Positions 48,330 through 61,324 of a stretch of DNA of 64,000 nt are shown here, piece by piece. Position numbers and translations under genes: made by a program. Each line of letters opens with the position of its first letter. The stretch's first letter is position 1. Under the pieces are notes generated by a model. That model made no database searches, was not told where the DNA came from, and saw nothing but the letters and a program-made list of their open reading frames with translations. This stretch comes from Lactuca virosa (Eukaryota > Streptophyta > Magnoliopsida > Asterales > Asteraceae). Location: contig CAKMRJ010005412.1 in the NCBI GenBank assembly GCA_928212115.1, forward strand, positions 256,824,104 through 256,888,103. The letters run 5' to 3'.

Positions 48330-49420
48330 CCACCGTTGCTTGAATGGAACAACGTAGATAGCTCAACTTTAGACAAAAAGCAAGGTGCAAGTGAGTGCTT
48401 GAAGGGGACGAGAATACAAGTTTTTTCCACGGACTTGTTAATATGAATGTCAAACGTTCCCGCATCCAAGGGTTGAACATAAGTGGGGTTTGGGTCACCA
48501 AGCCAGTCAAAATCAAACATGGGACTTACACTTTCTTCAAGATTAAGTTCAAAGAGTTGCATCAATGTAGACCTCACCACATGAGCAATAAATTTCGGGT
48601 TCTTTCTCACAATGACTGTTATAGTCTTGAGGCACCATTCACTACCGATGAAATTAAAGAAGCAGTATGGGGTTGTGGGAATGACAAATGCCTTGGTCTA
48701 GATGTGTTCTCGTTTAATTTCATAAAAACTTATTGGGATACAATTGGTCACGACATCATTGAAGCAGTCAATGTTTTTGAAGAATACAAGGTGCTTAACC
48801 CGAGTAGTAATGCCTCCTTTATCTTTCTTGTCCCTAAAATGAAAGACCCGCTTAATTTAGCAGACTATAGGCAGATCAACCTTTTTGGATGCATCACACA
48901 AATTATCTCTAAGACCCTTGTTGGTCTTCTCAAAAAGGTCATTGTATCAGTGGTTAGTAGTGATCAAATGACTTTCGTTAATGGTAGAAACATTCTGGAT
49001 GATCCTTTAGTTGTTAATGAGATCACTACTTGGGCCAAAAAACTAAAAGAAAAAGATGTTATTTAAAGTGGACTTTGATAAGGCCTTCGATTCGCAAAGT
49101 TAGACCTTCTTAGACGATGTTATGTGGTAAATGGCTTTTGGCATTACTTGGAGATCTTGGATTTGGTATATACTTTCCTCTTTTAGGGTGTCAGTTCTTG
49201 TAACACCTACCAAGGAGTTCTTTATAGAGAAAAGTGTTAGACAAGGTGATCACCTCTTTCCCTTTCTCTTTATTATTGTCGTTAAAGGTCTTAAAGTGGA
49301 GATGGATGAAGCATTATAAAAAGGGATTTTTCGTGGGATTTCTTAGCCGAACTCTAGCCCAACATCTCCTTTCTCCAATACGACGATGATGCCATATTGT
49401 TTGGGGATTGGTGTAAAAAC
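48330..49420 (+). pseudogene. LINE (non-LTR) reverse transcriptase fragment
   Basis: The frame from 48395 reads LEGDENTSFFHGLVN, the usual start of the LINE RT region, then KCLGLDVFSFNFIKTYWDTI (normally KSPGPDGFTF), FIFLVPKMKDPLNLADYRQI and FVNGRNILDDPLVVNEI. After a stop at 49064 it continues in other frames: FKVDFDKAFDS, VRQGDHLFPFLFIIVVKGL, and QYDDDAILFGDW (the YADD box, here DDD) at about 49376-49412. The endonuclease part upstream and the C terminus are missing. 5' truncation and multiple frame breaks mark an old dead copy. Confidence 0.85.
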
Positions 49421-50143
49421 TAAAATTTAGGGATATGTCATTGAACTAGAAATGAAATTTAGGGATATGGCATTCAAAGCTCCTAAACAACATATCCCTT
49501 CTCCAATACAACGTGGAATCAAAACTGATTAATAGATCAGCTTGGTTCATTCTCGTCACAAGGAACCCAAACCCCCCACAACCAAGCTCCGACGATTTGG
49601 AGGCTTAAGAAGGGTAAAGAGGGGTTCTTGGGTGTATTGGGCTTGGATTGAACATTGAAAGCTCCTAAGGTAATCATCTTCTTCATCCTTGAGCTTTTAG
49701 GGATTTAATGGAGATTTATGTAATTGAACTAGAAATGAAAGATTACTCTTAGGAAGCTTGTTATTGATGTCATTGATAGTATTTAGGAGCTTTGAACAAT
49801 CTCTATATGAAATCCATATATATGAAGTTAGGGTTTCAAACCCTAAATGGGATTAATGATTGATATAATATATTATATTGTAATGAATTAGGTAATATGT
49901 GATGCTTAATTCATTTGTTTGGTTAGATTTAGAAGTAGAAAATGAGAAGTTAGAAATATGTTCCATTAAGTGGACATTTTGACAAAGAGAGTCATTAAGC
50001 TCTTAATAGGCAAAGATAAGTTTTAAGAAGCTTGATTATGTGTATGAATAGACCTAAGAGAAAAGAAGAAAAAACAAGATGCATCAATCAAAGAATGACA
50101 CTAATGGTAGTTACTCTTCACTAACCAACTAGGTGGGTTATAT
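49420..50143. other. Stretch with a short duplication, otherwise unassigned
   Basis: GAACTAGAAATGAAA occurs at about 49443 and 49728, and ATATCCCTTCTCCAATACAA (about 49489) resembles part of the LINE end at about 49362. No gene, TIR or LTR end seen. Confidence 0.4.
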
Positions 50144-50212
50144 CACACACACATACATACACACACACACACACACTCTTTCTCTATCTCATTAGATTAT
50201 GTATGTATGTTT

Positions 50213-50281
<69 letters not shown>
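50144..50281. repeat. Compound microsatellite (AC)n..(TA)n(GA)n
   Basis: (AC)n at about 50144-50176, (TA)n at about 50215-50261, (GA)n at about 50262-50281. Confidence 0.9.
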
Positions 50282-50818
50282 CCAAGTTCTTTTGAGAACC
50301 AAAAGATTTGTGAGAACTTGCGAACTCATAATCAACTCATCATTTTTCAACACCAAAACACCAATCTTCTCTAAATGGTACGTTTAAGCCATATCTAAGC
50401 TAAAAAAAACTGATTTTTGACGATTGCTTTTTTTGGTTTCTTTGTATGACTGCTGACGAGCAAAATCAGCAGTTGTACGAATTGCTAATGAGCACAATCA
50501 ACAGTCACATGGACTGCTGATGAGCACAATCAGCAGTCATATGGACTGTTGATTTCTCATCAGCAGTCCATATGGCTACTGATTGTGCACATCCGCAGTC
50601 TATATGACTGCTGATTGTGCTCATCAGCACTGCTGATTGTGCATGCATGCAAAATTTGAAAATAAAAAAAAAAAACTTGTCAAATCTTTTTTTTGAGCTT
50701 GGATATGGCTTAGACACACCATCTGAAGAATATTGGTGGTTTTGGTGTTAAAAAATGATGAGTTGGTTATGAGTTCGTAAGTTCGCACGTTTTTTTTAGT
50801 TCTCACAACAACTCAGCC
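50280..50818. mobile_element. Foldback MITE lodged in microsatellite DNA
   Basis: About 130 bp inverted arms: AGCCAAGTTCTTTTGAGAAC at the left against GTTCTCACAACAACTCAGCC at the right, continuing through TGATGAGTTG/CAACTCATCA and GGCTTA/TAAGCC. The core (about 50450-50640) is a set of small inverted repeats of CAGCAGTCATATGGACTG type. No coding capacity. Both flanks are microsatellites. Confidence 0.75.
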
Positions 50819-50820
50819 CT

Positions 50821-50922
<102 letters not shown>

Positions 50923-51206
50923 TCTTGAGGCACTAAGTGAATGCCTTCAAGTTACTAGATAAAGACAGATTATGAATATATGTTTAAAAGCATGTATTGG
51001 AGCATGCGTATATATTTAGAGAATGAAAGAAGTATACATTTAGAACATGTATCAGAGCATGTGTGTATACATAAAGTATTTATGGTTAGATGAAAATGGT
51101 ATTTGTTAAATACCTAAGAGAAGATAGAATACGATTCTATGTATTATAATCATATGAATGAGTATTTATGTTTGTGTAGATGTAGAAAGAAGATTATGAG
51201 AGAGAC

Positions 51207-51442
51207 TGAAACGTCCCAAAAATTATAAGGTAAAGTTTTCATTTTTAATTCAAGCAAAACACCAATTATCTTATTCCAAACATTCAAAAGTATATCATAT
51301 TAAAACAATTATCAGAGTACAATCCCAAAATCATCAAGTTGCGGAAACATGGGTGGATGCGCTGCGATCAAGTCGGGCCCTTCCTTTTCGAAACGGAAAT
51401 ACCTGAAACCATAACCATAGAAACCGTAAGAACAAAGCTTAA
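51207..51442 (-). repeat. LTR fragment F1
   Basis: Starts TGAAACGTCCC and shows the usual order of this LTR group: (GGAAATACCTGAAAC ... CCGTAAGAACAAAGCTTA). It breaks off inside the conserved AAGCTTA module at 51442, where LTR F2 begins. The remainder was not found. Confidence 0.55.
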
Positions 51443-53565
51443 TGTAACACCCATAAAATTCAAGCCAATTTTAAACTTTTTCAAAACAATTAAAATCATT
51501 TAACATTACATAATTTGTTTTCAAAATAATAGTTATCAGAGTATCCCAATATCAAATCATAAAATCATAACAGCAGGAGGAGCGGTATGATCATGCCTTC
51601 GCCTTCCCGCGATCACCTGAAGTACCTAAAACAACAAACTGAAACTGTAAGCCCGAAAGCTTAGTAAGCTACCCCCAAAATACCAACCTCATATAACCAT
51701 AGTCATATCATGTCAACAAATATATAACAGCATGCATCATGAGCCTTCAGCCTGACTGGACCGCCACACAGGCCTTCAGTCTATCTGGACCGCTCTCCGA
51801 GCCTTCGGCATGTCTGGACCGCCTCTCAGGGCCTTCAGCTTATCCGGACCGCTCGCCGGGCCTTCGGTCTGACTACCATACCCTTTTGGGATTGTAGTCT
51901 ATCCGGGGGGCCCTGGGTATGTTGGCCTTCAGCACAAAGCACGACCGCCTCAACCCACCCCCCCAATCAAACAAACATGTGCACATACATATCATACGCT
52001 ATCATAATAACAGTCAAACTGATCTAGCAGATCAAATAGCATAGCAACATCCTATAACCAGGACACCGACCTACCCAGGTCTCTAACATAACATAATCCT
52101 ATAACCAGGATACCGACCAGACCAGGTCACTAAGCATAAGCATATCACCATCCTAACTACCAGGATGCAAAACAATAAACATATCATGTAATAATCCGGA
52201 TACAAATCCATAAAGGGCCAGCCTTGGTGCCTTAGACCCTGTTGATATAGTGAGGATAACTCTCCTCGCTAGTAGTGTTGAATACTGTAACTCTCTGACT
52301 GCTGTCTCACCGGAAATCCCGAACTGACACATAATAAATACTAGGTTAATACCCGACATAACTCCCTTGACTAAGTGTCCACATTCCTCATTAAGTCCAT
52401 TCTCTTTATTGGGCCAAGGCCCAATACCAAGTCCTTGACTTGAAAGTCTTAATATAAAATCCACTATTGGCCCAATTTACTAAATTGGGCCTAACCTCCT
52501 AATTGGGCCTAACCCCATGATCCACTATCACTACTTGGCCCAAAACATTTTATTTACAGAGTCCAGCAACGGACCAATTCCATTTAGTCCATAAACAGCC
52601 CAAAATCCGAAGTCCATTTGTCAAAGGCCCAACAGAGGGCGTACGTGGGGCGTACTCGTCCAGTCGTTGACCACCATCGGGGTGGATGACCCAGTACGTT
52701 GGGCGTACTGGATTTATGCTGGGCGTACTCTACAGTTTGTAAAAACCTTATTAAGTGCTTAATGGCTTAAGCACTTAATCCCAAACCTCAGATCCAGAGG
52801 CCTAACATGCCTAGGATCCATAAAGTCACGAACTTTATCACTTTGGACGTCCATAAAGTTATTAATGCTTGGTATTAATCCATTAAGACCTTATTTCTCT
52901 TTGCATGGGACACATACAACTAATGGGACCTTATTTTTATCACTCAAGGTCCCTTCAAGAGCCTGGAAGGACAGCTCTTTTCGTCCCAATCACACATGCA
53001 CCACTTTTTGGCTTTTGGGACAAGAAATGGGTCTTTTAAAGCAAAATGGAGAGATCTAATCATATAAGCATAAAGTTTGGAACTTTATACCTTCTGAAGC
53101 TTCTTGTGTACGAGCTAACTTCAGATCTACAAGCTTGGTCTCTTCCTTCAACTCTTTGATGCAATGGTTTCCTCTTAAAGCACTCAAGAACACACCAAAT
53201 GAGCTTAAACACACAAAGGGGAGGCTAGGGTTGAGAGAGACGAGTTTGATTTGTGGAGGCTGAGGTAAGAGAGGTGTTGGTGCACATTATGTTACTTATA
53301 TAGGTCCCAAACCCTAAATTTTAGGGTTTCATTCCTGACATTAGTACGCCCAGCGTACACAAGTGTACGCCCAACGTACTAAGGCGGACCTTAATACGCT
53401 TAGCGTACTCCTATGTACGCGCAGCGTACCCCCTTTTTGGCCTAAATTTGCAAACGTAGCCCTTAAACTTGTCTTGGCTCTCCATTCCCAATCCCAAGGG
53501 CTATAATCGACAAAGTAATGATAGAATAGGGTTCGGAAATACCTGCAAAATCTCGGGATGTTACA
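51443..53565 (-). repeat. Chromovirus-type 3' LTR (F2)
   Basis: TGTAACACCC ... GGGATGTTACA, 2123 bp, followed by a purine tract (minus AAGTGGGGGAGAAT). Minus-strand order: GTACGCCCAGCGTAC hairpins (53430-53344), TATA CCTATATAAG (53304-53295), more GGGCGTACT copies (52735-52640), an imperfect CTTCAG..CTGGACC minisatellite (51900-51740), and the conserved CTTACTAAGC..GCTTAC..AGGTAC module (51670-51595). Confidence 0.8.
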
Positions 53566-53582
53566 ATTCTCCCCCACTTGAC

Positions 53583-53786
53583 CTAGACTTCGCCCTCGAA
53601 GTCTGCTGCGGCGAATAGATCCGGGTAATGCTCCTGCATCTCGGACTCGGGCTCCCACGTCCACTCGGACCCCCTCCGATGCTCCCACTGTACCTTCACC
53701 AAAGGTATCTCCTTGTTCCTTATAGCCTTATTCTTCCTCTCTAGAAAAGCCATAGGCCTCTCTACGTATAAACTATGGGCCGACAT
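53583..53786 (-). pseudogene. pol: C-terminal tail of Gypsy chromovirus polyprotein
   Basis: Read on the minus strand: LYVERPMAFLERKNKAIRNK, then VKVQWEHRRGSEWTWEPESE and HYPDLF, a chromodomain-like C terminus as in chromovirus integrase polyproteins (usual form RNKEVGLVKVQW..GSEWTWEPEAEM). The stop codon at 53583 lies 17 bp before the LTR, overlapping the purine tract region as usual for this group. Upstream (above 53786) the homology ends abruptly and LTR G sequence begins, so everything N-terminal of the tail is deleted. Confidence 0.85.
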
Positions 53787-55415
53787 TGGTGCCTTCGACC
53801 CGCGAACACATTGAGGAAACTCTCCTCAATCCAAGATAACCGAACACGCGAGGTGCTGCTACCAGAATCCTCACACTGAATATAATCAAATTATCCCTAA
53901 TCAATAATTAAGATAAATTCCCAAAATCCAAGGCCCAAACAATATCTTGTCTTCCTAAAGGGTAAAAGACCATTTTACCCTTCCCATAACCGGTCCAACA
54001 ACTCATGCTCCAACTCCCAAAATGCCCAAGGCCAAAAGGCCCAAAATGAGTTTCGCGGGGGTATGCCACGCGTACTGAACTCGTACGCCCCGTGCACTGC
54101 TCTCTGATGCGCAATGTACAAGTCGTGAAGCTGATCCATGCATTACACTGAGCGTACTCCTACGTACTCGTCAGAGGGCCAAAAACTCTCATTAAGCACT
54201 TAATGCTTAAGACCAAACGTCTAAACTCAGATCTAACCTCTAGATAAGGTCTTAAACCATAAAGTTGCCAACTTTACTCATTTGCATGCCTTAATGGGAC
54301 CCAAAACCCGTTTTTGTCCATCTAAACTTATAATATGAACATCAACTTAAGCATGATTAATGAAAACCCATCAAGATGATATTTTTATGGTTCCTATTAA
54401 CTCCATTATGGATAAAGTTTCCCACTTTATCCATTAGAATGGTCCAACCAACCAAGATCTAGTCTTTAATTCTCAAAGGGACCAAAAATGCAGCTTTTCT
54501 AACTTAGTCCATTAAGTCCAAGTCTCAAGCTTTTAGATCTGAATCAATATGATGTTTAGATGGATAAAGTTTCCAACTTTATCCATAACAAGGGCACAAA
54601 CTTTCAAGATCTAAACTTTATGCACTAAAGTGACCAAAAGCTCATAACACCTGAAAACTAGCTAGATCTAACAAATGCATCATGAAGATTCATGCTTTAT
54701 ACCTCTAGAAGAAAGATCAAGGTGAACAAATTCGAGATCTACAAGCTCCAATGCAACCAACACTTCTACAATGAGTTCCTTCTTCTCCAAGGTGCTCCAA
54801 GAACACTCCAAAGCACTTAAAACACCTTCTTTTTGCTCACAAGGCTCAAACTAGGGTTGGGGTTTCGAGAGAGGATATTGGAGAAGTGGAGGCTGAGAAT
54901 GGAATAGGTTTGGGGGAGTTAAGGAACTTAAATAGGGCTCAAACCAAGAAAATAGGGTTTGGGTACTGATCGCGTATGCCCAACGTACTCAATTTACACC
55001 CAAGATACTAGGGATTCCCTAGTACGCCCATCGTACACGTTGAGTACGCCCAGTGTATGCGGTTCAAACCAAAACCGCCCTAACTTCAAAACGGTCATAA
55101 CTTCTTTGTTTCAACTTCGATTTCGACGATATTTATATCCACATAAAGGTGTTGAGAAGCTATACAACCCTATCAACTCTCCTTTTCCTTAAAACTTACC
55201 GAACGTAAATCCAAAGATCATAAAAGGCTCTAAATATCATTTTACGGTTATACCATTGGGTTCCAAAGCACTAACCAAACTCTCAGATCACATAATCTAC
55301 ATTACCCACATCCAAAGGGGTCTAAATCTCTATTTCCCCTAAGGACTGAAGCCTTATGGTAATTGGTCTTTGGGTCACGTCCTCAAATTATGAAACAATT
55401 TGAAACAAAGTGTTA
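53787..55415 (-). repeat. LTR G, truncated
   Basis: Ends GTGTTACA at 55415, followed by a purine tract (minus AAGTGGGGGAGAGT). Its inner sequence resembles F2 from about 52215 (GGTGCCTT.., ACTCTCCTC..), and the segment holding the conserved module is missing on the left. Minus CCTATTTAAG at 54936-54927, GTAYGCCCARYGTAC hairpins upstream (about 55060-54973) and downstream (about 54160-54065). Confidence 0.65.
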
Positions 55416-57904
55416 CAACTCTCCCCCACTTAAATTAGTTTTCTTCCTCGAAATCACTCCTTGGTACTCTCCAGGCAATCAGACGATCCGACCAACTCTT
55501 CCAGGTCCCTGATGAAAGTCGAACCCGACATACGATGGCCTTCCAATAATCAAACCCATTCTTAGCAATACTCGTATGCTTACGACGAACGGATTCCTGC
55601 TCCCACTGACCTTAACCAATGAAGGAATGCCATCACTACTCAGCTCAAATCCAGGAATCCAGTACCTTATCCGACTTCCCGACATGTAAAACCATTCCGA
55701 AATACTATCAATAGGACCTATCTCTATAATCCGAACTGAAGAAATCATCTCGATCCTAAATCATCTAGCTGACACTTTTTGGCAGGCAGAATCCTAACCA
55801 TACCTTGCTGTTGAAAAGATCTTTCATATCTCCCAACGCGAGTCTCAATCCCTTGTGTCAATTGGGAACATAACTTACATCCTGAGATCCAAAGATTTAC
55901 CCTTGCATTCCATTTGAAATATTCCGATTCCACGACGACCTTCCACTAATCCGAGATACAAAATCCCCAATCCACCGCGAAGATTGGTAGTGTCAAACCT
56001 GATCCAACCACCATGCTCCTACTGAGAGTCTAACTGATAAAGACTACCTTAGCCTATTCATCACACGAATACCAATCACTGACTACAGAGTCATCCCACT
56101 TTAAACGTAATCCGATACCTTGTTCCAACCAATCTCCACCGGGTCTCACCCACACTATTATAAATGCACGGGCCTCGCCCACGGGTCTCACCCAGTCTGC
56201 ACAATCGAACGGGCCACACCCACAGGTATCACCCAACTGAGTGCTATACTAGCCTAACCTCGCCCCAGACCTAATGGCCATCCTCCCTTAACAAGGAGAA
56301 ATCTTCCGACAATACTGTCCGCCTCGCTCCAGGCATGCACGGATCCCCTTTCAGCCCAACGACCACTCTTTACAATGGCCTACCTCAATTTGGTGAATGC
56401 TACGACTACATCGCAAACTTACAACACTTATCTGACAATCTATCATCCTTGTGTATGCTATAGTTTCCTCGTAGTCTTACAACACTTCTATACTGCCATT
56501 GACTCAACCCATGGTCTTGTTGTTTAACTACCGAACCAAGCATGATCATCATGAGTTGAAACCGCATACGACTATACCCCAATTAGGTGTTTAGGTCATG
56601 CTTCGAACCTGAAAGCCTTCATTAGACAAGAACAAGCAAAGATGCTCTAACACAACGCTCAACCTGGATCTAATCACACGTATGTCATGCGTTACTATGA
56701 ATGCGCCAACCTATTGTTGAAAGTTTATGATCCTCAACCTTTCCCGACCTCTATCCAGACTGCCACTTGAACTGGCTTCCTTCTCGACTAGGATGTGAAA
56801 CTCCTCCTAGTTCCACACCTGATTCTATTCCTGGAAATTCAAGCGGTGCTCCCCCACTTGAATTTAACTACACACAACTCAATTTACTGGAAACAATGAA
56901 TAACGAATTCCGTTTCCGTAACCAACGAATCTCCTACCTAACATCCCAATTACCGAGGGATCTAAGCGTTCTAACCATCTTCCACCGATACAAATTTGAA
57001 ATTGTTGTGACCCTTCCAATGTATGAACAAGATCACGCGACTGTTATAATCATCATCCTCTTCCTACCGTTCCTTCCCTAACATCGGTAGAGATCGGACC
57101 CAAAAGTCCTCCCATAAACGATCACCATCCCTATTGAGAGACACAACACTTCTGAACTTTGACTTCATTATTTAACTAATCATGCTAATCCTTCCATTGA
57201 TCTTCCGAGCAATACTCCTGAATTGTTTCCACCAATGGCCCACAACAAACTAGTTGACCATCTAAATCCAGCTCACCAAGACATATACCACTCATAACTC
57301 TCGGCATGCAAAAATGGCGTTTAACAATCCTTGATAATATAAACTAGGCAATAGCAGAGAACTAAACCAAAGATATGTCTTACACATACAAGCACATGAT
57401 TCAGTAGCACATTTATACAAATAATAAGGCATGAAGAAAGCAAAGATAACATACCCGTGATAGCATCTGATGAAACTCTGGCCTCCCCCGACTAACACTG
57501 TAATTCTCGGCTCCTCGTTGTTGGGGCTCCTGCCCTACCCTTACGAACGTCAGTGATCCTCAAACTAACTGGATCAGGTGCACTCACTGCTCCACCCCTC
57601 AACATCGGACAATCGGCCTTCTTGTGGCGCACCTGGTTGCAGTGCAAACACATCAGAACCGATCCACGGGGGCAATCCCTACTAAAATGACCCTTCTTAC
57701 CACAACTGAAACATCCTAGACTTGTCTTGTAACGCCTGATTCCTGGTACACATTTATTTTTAATTTATTCATTGTAGTAGAGCTAATCGACGAGTTGCGA
57801 GCCCCAGACTCGTCGAGTAGAAACGAGAATTGGACGCGGGTTTTAAGCCATCTACTCGGCGAGTAGGTCTGCCAGAATGAAACTTTAATTTCGGGGTTTT
57901 GCAC

Positions 57905-57914
57905 CCTATTTAAG
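57905..57914 (+). promoter_or_regulatory. TATA-like box CCTATTTAAG of LTR H
   Basis: Same core as LTRs B, F2 and G, 41 bp after the first palindrome cluster. Confidence 0.5.
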
Positions 57915-59104
57915 CATCTTAATCCCCACTTACTAGCCTCATTTCTAGCCTCCAAGTCCCAAACCCTATTCCACGAAACCTTAGAGCCTTTTGTGAGTTT
58001 ATGAGCCATTCTTGAGTGATCTTTGTGCATTTGAATCTTGTGAAGAAAAGAAAAAGCTTGGAGATTCAGAAGGAAGTTTGTAGATCCAGAAGCAACTTCT
58101 TATCCTCTTCATTTTCTGGTAATCAAGTCTCCACCTTGCTTAGTAGCTTGTTAGATCTCTTCTTTATCACTTTATGGGGTTTTTGGTCCAAGAAGCTTAG
58201 TCCTTGGGATTTTGACATCCCAAGCAAGGATCCCTTCAGATCTGGAATCATTAAGGGTTGTTATGGCATAAAGGTGCAAACTTTATGCCATTGGAACCCG
58301 CATGCAAGTTTTAGGGTGTTACTTTGGCCTTTTAAGCCCCAAAAGGCCATGCATGGAAGGAAAGTTAGGAGCTTTACGTATACAAGTGATGTCTAAGGCC
58401 TAGATCTATGTTAGGATGAATTAGTTTGGAGTATTATGGTCTTTGGACCAAGATCTATGTTCTAGAGAGCTAGGGTTTGAGCTAAACCCTTTGAGAAGGA
58501 CTAATAGCGGGTAAAGTTGGAAACTTTACCCTTAAAAGTATATTCCCAGTATGTAGATGAAGTATGGGATTTGGATCTGAAGGATAGGAGCTTAATCCAT
58601 TGAGATGGCTCAAACAGACAGAGGAACTCGACGAGTCCATGAAGGGACTCGACGAGTTGAGTTGGTTTGTCCCGATTCTGACCAAGGTGGACCTCGATGA
58701 GTTTGTGAAGGGACTCGACGAGTTAGTTTGTGTTTTCACGACTAAGAGTAGCAAAGGAACTCGACGAGTCAAGGGATTGACTCGACGAGTTGAGTCAACT
58801 CAAAATTTTGACTTTGAGTTGGACTGAGCATTGACTTTGACTGGGACATTGACTTGACCAAGGTTGACCCGTGAAGGGGTCTTGACATAAGAAATGGTCA
58901 TTCTACCCTTAGAAGGATTATCAGTTTTTGACTAAGTAATTATTGTGATAATGATAACCGGGGAGTCGTTGGAGCAGCCATTAGATATTCCTCACACGAG
59001 ATTTTAGCAGCTAGTTTGAGAGGTGAGTTTTCCTCCAGTAGGAACGGGACTAAGGCACCAAGGCCGACCCGTTTAGATAGTAGTAGTTCCGGACTACGGT
59101 GCGA

Positions 59105-59470
59105 TGCCGGGCGGGGGCCGATGTAAGTTTATATGTTTTTTCGGATTTCGATCTGATGTCGGGGCGGTCTCGAGGAATGCTTGTATGCTTGATGTCTTTG
59201 TGATTCTTGCATGTGTTTGTAATTGTATGTTTCCGGATTTCGATCCGATGCCAGGGTGGTTCCCGAGGAATGTTAGTATGCTTTCGGATTACGGTCCGAT
59301 GTTGGGCGGGGCCCGAGGAATGTTTACATGTTAATGTTATATGTTTAGGCTTATGTGTATTATTTGATTATGCTCACATGTATTCCGAGATGTGCTCGAT
59401 GCCGGGCGGAGCCCGATGCCGAATACGGTTCGATGCCGGGCGGGGCTCAATACCGGGAAAGCCGATGCAG
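59105..59470. repeat. Hairpin minisatellite of LTR H
   Basis: Diverged copies of CGGATTTCGATCCGATGCC-GGCGGGGCCCGAGGAATG at irregular spacing. The stem CGGAT/ATCCG with loop TTCG is exact in the copy at about 59233. Confidence 0.75.
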
Positions 59471-61324
59471 GGCGACGACCCGATGTAGCAGGGGAGGGGC
59501 CCAAGATATGTTTATGTGATATGTGTATTGTATGTGGTAGTTGGGGAGACTCACTAAGCTTCGTGCTTACAGTTTTCAGTTTTGGTATCAGGTACTTTCG
59601 CTAGTAAGGGGAAGAGCTCGGGATGACTGCATGACACACACCACAGTTTTTAGCTTGGGAGGATTTACTCTGATGTTTGACATATGATTTTGATACATTG
59701 ACAGATATTATGTTATTTTTGGAGAAACATGGTTTATGATTTTTATATGATGAATGATATTTATGGTTTTTACTAACGAAATTAAATGAAATTTTTGGAC
59801 TATGTTTTTGGGATGTTTCATGTCTCCCGAAATCCCCTCTCATGGGTCCTCCCACACTTGGCACATTGGTCCCAGCCCTGATGGCCTACCAAACATGAAC
59901 CCTGAGTCTTGGGCCTCTTCGCCTGGCCCACTATGATCTGAATTTGCTCTAACTTCCTCTTCCCGAGGTGCTCTAAATCGATCTCCCGCTCTCGGGCTCT
60001 AGCAATTATATAATTCGGGGTCTCACACCCTTACAAACTCACAAACTCCCTAATGTCATCCCTCAACATGCCATTATACCTTACCTTCTTCATCTCCTCG
60101 TCCGCTGCATACTGCGGAACCAACCAAGCCATTTCCCAGAACTTGGCAGTGATCTCTGCCACGGTCGCAGATGTCTGGTGAAGGTCCTGAAACTCCCTCG
60201 CCAACTGCTGCACCTCAATACTTGGTGCAAACTCAGCCCTAAACCGGGTCACAAAATCATCCCAAGTCATCATCTCCAAGGCTTCGCCTCCCAAAGCAAA
60301 GTCTAACTCCTCCCCAGCAATCTCGAGCTCTGTCTTTCAGAAGACATGAAACAAATCTGACCTTCGACCCCTTGGGGCAGAAATTCGTCCGGAAAGCCTT
60401 CACCATATCCTCTAACTATCTCTTACTAGCAATAGGGTCCTTCTCCCTAAGAAATCGGGAGCTCTACAAGCACGAAACTCTTGGAAGGAAAGAGTGCGAG
60501 TTCTCACAATATCCAATATGTTAGTACGAAAAGCACCTAGACGCTCATCCAGAATCTCCATAATCCCCTCCTTGACCGTCCCGAAGATCACATGAGTCTG
60601 CTCCAAAATACCACGGGTAATATTCGACGAGATGAACTCCCGCAACCGCTCATCAATCGGCTCAGTGCCAACACCTGAGCCCGAACCAGATCCTCTGCCA
60701 TGAATGCTCATCTACATATTGAAAAGCAACCATACAATAATCAGATCATACCCAAGAATCCTCATCCTCAGGCTTCCTGGATTCTCTGTGACTCCCCTCA
60801 ATTCGAGTATGGATCCTATGCTTTCAGTAGTACAGACCCAATACTACCTTCCACACCTATCCACACTTTCCTCAAGTGTTATCCCGAATCCTCCAAGTCA
60901 CCTTCGCAAATCGGTACTCCGAGTACCTGCTAATCAACGCAACCAAACATACTAATGCACTTCCTAGACTCTCCTAGGTTTCGACCTCACCCTGCCATCA
61001 GCTGCTGAAGAACTCCCACTAATATCAGCTAACTACTTCATGAATATAATCACATGCCACAAATCTTAGATAATCCTTTGAGTAATAGCTCAACCCTACA
61101 ACGGTTAGACTCAAATGGGAGCTGCGCAGTAGAGACAAATCCATCACTCTGAGATTATTTAACCTTTACAACTTGTGACTTGACATATTCAATTAATAGT
61201 TAACTCACATCACTAAGATCTCCACAAAGCACAAAGCAAGCATCATTCGTGCAGTAACACTCTAATCCATAAAACAAACAAAGAACCTCCAAAGCTCACT
61301 TACTACAACCCATGCTAGGAACTT

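Larger units (their letters stand above)
57728..59820 (+). mobile_element. Solo LTR H
   Basis: TGTAACGCCTGATTCC ... GGGATGTTTCA, 2093 bp, with perfect TSD TGTCT (57723-57727 and 59821-59825). In order: ACTCGNCGAGT palindromes (57785-57864), CCTATTTAAG (57905-57914), five more palindromes (58626-58790), hairpin repeats of CGGAT-TTCG-ATCCG type (59105-59470), then CTCACTAAGC-ttc-GTGCTTACAG ... CAGGTAC (59550-59597). No interior or second LTR. Confidence 0.92.
57609..60711 (-). pseudogene. gag: Ty3/Gypsy gag, interrupted by solo LTR H
   Basis: The start at 60711 gives MSIHGRGSGSGSGVGTEPID, then RTLSFQEFRACRAPDF. After frameshifts at about 60412-60294 comes the gag domain: WDDFVTRFRAEFAPSIEVQQ, LAREFQDLHQTSATVAEITA, QYAADEEMKK, MLRDDIREFVS (60294-60031). 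A stop follows, and a reading-through frame shows weak remains down to 59826. There the solo LTR H (57728-59820) splits the gene. On the other side are two zinc knuckles, CFSCGKKGHFSRDC and CLHCNQVRHKKADC, both CX2CX4HX4C (57713-57609). Order and motifs fit a chromovirus gag; at least two frame defects plus the insertion make it inactive. Confidence 0.85.
55416..61324 (-). mobile_element. Interior of a gag-only Gypsy element (split by LTR H)
   Basis: Minus orientation is shown by the purine tract at 55416-55430 and the gag gene. 55430-57500 has no recognisable pol; it contains tandem-like ACGGG[T/C]CTC[A/G]CCCA copies (56150-56240). The leader 60712-61324 shares GTAGTACNGNCCCAATACTA with the leader of element B (about 23500 against 60829), so the two are relatives. 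No initiator-Met PBS is evident next to 61325. The two bordering LTRs (G and I) carry different palindromes, so they may not be a pair. Confidence 0.6.

Noticed and set aside
48283..48610. Two minus-strand open frames (77 and 95 codons)
   Set aside because: They are antisense to the LINE reverse transcriptase fragment, whose plus-strand frame carries real motifs.
56054..57081. Open frames of 60-104 codons in the interior next to LTR G
   Set aside because: No domain; on either strand of a non-coding Gypsy interior with short degenerate repeats.
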